DNA of 7,842 nucleotides, from assembly GCA_009780445.1 (NCBI GenBank), contig WRAA01000090.1, positions 1-7,842 on the forward strand, written 5' to 3'. A program made the translations under genes and the position numbers. Positions 5,905-7,842 of the stretch are shown here, one piece after another. Origin of the DNA: Defluviitaleaceae bacterium. Its GTDB lineage: Bacteria; Bacillota; Clostridia; Lachnospirales; WRAA01. Under the pieces are notes generated by a model, which was not told where the DNA came from, did no database searches, and saw only the letters and a list, made by a program, of their open reading frames with translations. Position 1 is the stretch's first letter, and every line of letters begins with the position of its first letter.

Positions 5905-7566
5905 TTACACGAGGCTTCCGGTTGTGCCGGTTGTGTTGTAGGCATTGCCGTGGTGCGCGGATGCTTGCTGCGGTTGCTGTGTGCGTGGTGCGGCTTCGGT
6001 GGAGCTGAGGCCGGGGCGCGAGAGGTTTATCGACGGTGCGGCAGGAGCTTCCGCGCGGTTGTTGGTTGTGTTGGTGGTTGTGTTTCTGTTGATCGGGTAG
6101 CCCGGGCGGTATACCGTGCCCGTGCCGCGCGAAGGTGCCGCTACGTTGCTGTTGTTGATGGTGCCGTCCGGGTTAAACGGCTGTTTGCGCATAGCTCCGT
6201 CGCCGCGCGTAGCGTCATGGTTGCCGCCCTGCCTGTTCTCGACATTTGCCGGGCGGGAGCGATTTACGCGCTGTGTGCCGTAGCTGTCAGCTTCGCGGGA
6301 TACGTGGCCGCGTGCCGAAGGCTGTACCGGCACGGCTTGGTATCTGCCACCGGCGTGGTGACGGCCTGTTGCGGGTTGCTGTCTTGTTACGGAATGCTGG
6401 CCTGTTACGGCGCGTTCGCCTGTTACGGCCTGGTATCTGCCGTCAGCGTGAAGGCGGCCTGTTGCGGGCTGTTGTCTTGTTGCGGAATGTTGATTTGTTA
6501 CGGCGTGCTGTCTTGCGGGAACGTGCTGGATCTGCCTGTTCGAATCGGCGTGACGCGTAACGTTGTGCACAACCGCGTGGCGTGTTGTGTTGTGCGGAAC
6601 TGCCTGACGTGTTGTGTTGTGCGGAGCGGCTTGCTTGGCTGTGTTATGCGTTGCGGCTTCGCGCGTTACGTTCTTGGGAGCGGCCTGACGGGTGGGAGCC
6701 TTCGGCGTTTCCCTGTTCACCGAATGTTCGGCGGTTCTCGGCGCGGCCTGGCGCGTCACGTTCTTTGGCGCGGTCCGGCGAACGGGAGCCTTCGGCGTTT
6801 CCCTGTTTACCGAATGTTCGGCAGATCTTGGAGCGGCCTGACGCGTTACGTTGTGCGGAACTGCCTGACGGGTTACGTTGTACGGAGCCGCTTGGCGGGT
6901 TACGTTATGCGGAACAGCCGCTTGACGGTTCACACCCTGTTGAACAGCCTGACGGTTTACGTTGTGCGGAACCGCTTGGCGCGTTACGTTGTAGGGAACA
7001 GCTTGGCGCGTTGTGCCGGGTGCGGCTTGGCGCGTTATATTCGGTGTGGCTTGGTGACGCACTGTGTTGGGCACTGTGCGGCGTGCAGTTTCGGGGCGAG
7101 CTTGGTGTGTCACGTTCGGGGTTGTGCGGCGCACGGCTTCGCCCGTGCCTCTGTAGGCACCTTGGCCGGTGGTGTTGGTTCTTGCCGTGGTCTGGCGGTT
7201 TACGCTGTTTGTGCGCGGTGCGGCGTTGCCAACTGCGCCTTCGCGGCCATAGCTCATGCCGTCAAGACTGCCGGAGTTGTAGCCGCCGTGTTTCGCGTTG
7301 TTAGCCGCGCGGTCCAGGCCGTCGCGGTTGGCGGTGTAGCTTCTGTTAGTGGTGTTGTAGCCCCATCCGCCGAAGGGCGTTTCGCGCATGGTGCGGGTGT
7401 TGCTCTGCATGTTGCGGACGTTGTTGCGCATGGTGTGGGTGTTACGGCTCACGCCATGTCTGTAGTTATTGTTCACGGTGCCGTCGGGTGCCGGCTGTGA
7501 CGCACAGCCCGTAAAACCGATAAGGCCGGCAGCCAACGCCACCGCGATAGGTTTTCTATACTTCAT
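5905..7566 (-). CDS. Repeat-rich, basic, low-complexity lipoprotein
   Basis: The 553-residue product starts MKYRKPIAVALAAGLIGFTG followed by Cys21. This is a basic n-region, a hydrophobic core and a lipobox-like FTGC, so it should be a lipid-anchored envelope protein with its bulk outside the membrane. Phe at the -3 position is less usual than Leu. Cys21 is the only cysteine. The rest is rich in Asn, Thr, Arg, Gln, Ala, Pro, Gly and His and very poor in Leu and acidic residues, so it is likely strongly basic and disordered. Residues 150-344 are built on a nine-residue unit NVTRQA(A/V)PH; residues 247-306 are two 30-residue units; residues 355-416 are two 31-residue units. PDGT(V/I)NN occurs near both ends (27-33 and 466-472). 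ATG at 7566 is chosen over 7629 because GGGGAGG lies six bases upstream and the signal peptide starts there. I recognise no domain. A role in binding wall polymers, nucleic acid or another anionic surface is possible but is inference only. Confidence 0.85.
   Translation of the reverse strand: MKYRKPIAVALAAGLIGFTGCASQPAPDGTVNNNYRHGVSRNTHTMRNNVRNMQSNTRTMRETPFGGWGYNTTNRSYTANRDGLDRAANNAKHGGYNSGSLDGMSYGREGAVGNAAPRTNSVNRQTTARTNTTGQGAYRGTGEAVRRTTPNVTHQARPETARRTVPNTVRHQATPNITRQAAPGTTRQAVPYNVTRQAVPHNVNRQAVQQGVNRQAAVPHNVTRQAAPYNVTRQAVPHNVTRQAAPRSAEHSVNRETPKAPVRRTAPKNVTRQAAPRTAEHSVNRETPKAPTRQAAPKNVTREAATHNTAKQAAPHNTTRQAVPHNTTRHAVVHNVTRHADSNRQIQHVPARQHAVTNQHSATRQQPATGRLHADGRYQAVTGERAVTGQHSVTRQQPATGRHHAGGRYQAVPVQPSARGHVSREADSYGTQRVNRSRPANVENRQGGNHDATRGDGAMRKQPFNPDGTINNSNVAAPSRGTGTVYRPGYPINRNTTTNTTNNRAEAPAAPSINLSRPGLSSTEAAPRTQQPQQASAHHGNAYNTTGTTGSLV
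6319..6504 (-). repeat. Two tandem 93-bp units in the lipoprotein gene
   Basis: Two adjacent copies encode 31-residue units (lipoprotein residues 355-385 and 386-416), sharing AVT-x-QHS-x-TRQQPATGR and HA-x-GRYQAV. By eye 23 of 31 residues are identical. The period is a multiple of three, so copy-number change would keep the reading frame. Confidence 0.85.
6535..7119 (-). repeat. Degenerate 27-bp (9-residue) repeat tract
   Basis: About 15 copies or variants of a unit centred on TRQA occur in lipoprotein residues 150-344, most often as NVTRQAAPH/Y or NVTRQAVPH. Several are directly abutting at nine-residue spacing. Others are degenerate (VNRQAV, VTREAA, TAKQAA, TTRHAV) or separated by other sequence. 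All copies are in frame. Confidence 0.88.
6649..6828 (-). repeat. Two tandem 90-bp units nested in the 27-bp tract
   Basis: Two adjacent copies encode 30-residue units (lipoprotein residues 247-276 and 277-306) that begin R(S/T)AEHSVNRETPKAP and end in PKNVTR. By eye 24 of 30 residues are identical. At base level the stretch 6694-6732 matches 6784-6822 with a single difference, which suggests a recent duplication. Confidence 0.9.
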
Positions 7567-7620
7567 ATATATCCTCCCCTGTACTGCATTGTTTATGAAT
7601 GCGTGTGCAACATTACTTCG

Positions 7621-7635
7621 CCCCTTCAAGAGGGG
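7621..7635. other. Small hairpin in the lipoprotein leader
   Basis: CCCCT (7621-7625) pairs with AGGGG (7631-7635) around TCAAG. On the minus strand it would lie in the 5' untranslated leader, about 55 bases before the start codon and well clear of the ribosome binding site. It could stabilise the mRNA. It has no T-run, so I do not call it a terminator. Confidence 0.4.
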
Positions 7636-7661
7636 TCAATAATATTCTTCGCAGACAGAGG

Positions 7662-7667
7662 ATTATA
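7662..7667 (-). promoter_or_regulatory. Possible -10 box for the lipoprotein gene
   Basis: A perfect minus-strand TATAAT (7667-7662) lies about 95 bases upstream of the lipoprotein ATG. No convincing -35 is present at 16-18 bases and there is no TGN extension. The box sits in the palindrome ATTATAAT, so it reads the same on both strands. An alternative minus-strand -35 TTGACC (7639-7634) has only a poor -10 (TAATGT). The promoter is therefore not settled. Confidence 0.3.
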
Positions 7668-7731
7668 ATGCTGTGTGATTGATGGCACGAAAACAAAATA
7701 TTTCTTGAAGCAGGCTCCGGCTAGGGCGTGT

Positions 7732-7760
7732 TTGAAAACCCGCTTCCAGCGGATTTTCGA
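7732..7760 (+). terminator. Hairpin followed by T6
   Basis: TTGAAAA-C-CCGCT (7732-7744) pairs with AGCGG-A-TTTTCGA (7748-7760) around a TCC loop, with one internal C/A mismatch and one T-G pair. A run of six T (7765-7770) follows four bases later on the plus strand. This is the shape of an intrinsic terminator, yet no plus-strand gene ends upstream of it. It may instead belong to the structured element that follows. Confidence 0.45.
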
Positions 7761-7770
7761 GTGATTTTTT

Positions 7771-7842
7771 CGCCAGACTAGGAAGTGGCAAACGCCGCGA
7801 ACCCGCAGTGGTTCGCAAGTTTGACACTGACGACGTATGGCG
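7771..7842. other. Nested foldback element reaching the right edge (possible ncRNA or MITE-like repeat)
   Basis: Three nested inverted repeats share one centre. The inner arms are GCGAACC (7797-7803) and GGTTCGC (7810-7816). The middle arms are AGTG-G-CAAAC (7784-7793) and GTTTG-A-CACT (7819-7828). The outer arms are CGCCA-G-AC (7771-7778) and GT-A-TGGCG (7835-7842). Together they would fold the 72 bases into a long interrupted stem. No ribosome binding site and start codon combination supports a gene here. The outer arm ends exactly at the window edge, so the element may continue. Its identity is unknown to me. Confidence 0.5.

Noticed and set aside
6319..7119. CRISPR array
   Set aside because: The repeats lie in one reading frame of a signal-bearing protein, are degenerate and directly abutting, and have no unique spacers of constant length.
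5887..7500. Plus-strand open frame of 537 codons opposite the lipoprotein gene
   Set aside because: It begins with GTG inside the shared hairpin region without a ribosome binding site, and its Cys/Val/Arg/Gly-rich product is the exact codon mirror of the repeat lipoprotein. The minus-strand gene has the binding site, signal peptide and lipobox.
7664..7669. Plus-strand TATAAT as promoter for a gene to the right
   Set aside because: The box is one half of the palindrome ATTATAAT, has no -35 at proper spacing, and the only short frame after it (ATG at 7682) ends within a few codons.
7663..7842. Minus-strand frame open from the right edge for 59 codons
   Set aside because: It overlaps the nested foldback and hairpin almost completely, its product shows no domain, and no start is visible. 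It could be the tail of a gene beyond the edge, but the inverted repeats explain the sequence better.

Overview
This window looks like ordinary chromosome from a fairly GC-rich member of the Bacillota (Clostridia-like). The evidence is strong AGGAGG-type ribosome binding sites, extended -10 promoters, an Escherichia-type DeoD nucleoside phosphorylase, a compact 470-residue glucose-6-phosphate isomerase, and a lipoprotein signal with no sign of outer-membrane machinery. The genus cannot be named from the sequence. Codons TTA, CTA and TCA are very rare, which leaves long spurious open frames opposite almost every real gene.

Layout, left to right. (1) A minus-strand FIST-domain sensory protein runs off the left edge and has its own promoter. 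(2) A hairpin terminator separates it from pgi (minus). (3) pgi is divergent from a plus-strand cytoplasmic DsbA-like thioredoxin-fold protein, with only 38 bases between the two start codons. (4) The DsbA-like gene converges with deoD (minus) across six bases. (5) deoD and lepA diverge from a compact region in which two extended -10 promoters share overlapping -35 elements. (6) lepA (translation elongation factor 4) is followed by an unnamed 44-codon gene. A perfect 12-bp hairpin then separates that gene from a convergent minus-strand gene. (7) The convergent gene encodes a 553-residue Asn/Thr/Arg/Gln/Ala/Pro-rich lipoprotein built largely from nested repeats of 9, 30 and 31 residues. (8) The last ~280 bases hold no convincing gene but are rich in inverted repeats, including a hairpin followed by T6 and a ~72-base nested foldback that reaches the right edge.

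The genes are mainly housekeeping functions (glycolysis, purine salvage, translation fidelity, thiol redox) in separate short transcription units, with no joint pathway visible. The parts least explained by known biology are the repeat lipoprotein, the 44-residue protein behind lepA, and the structured non-coding element at the right edge.
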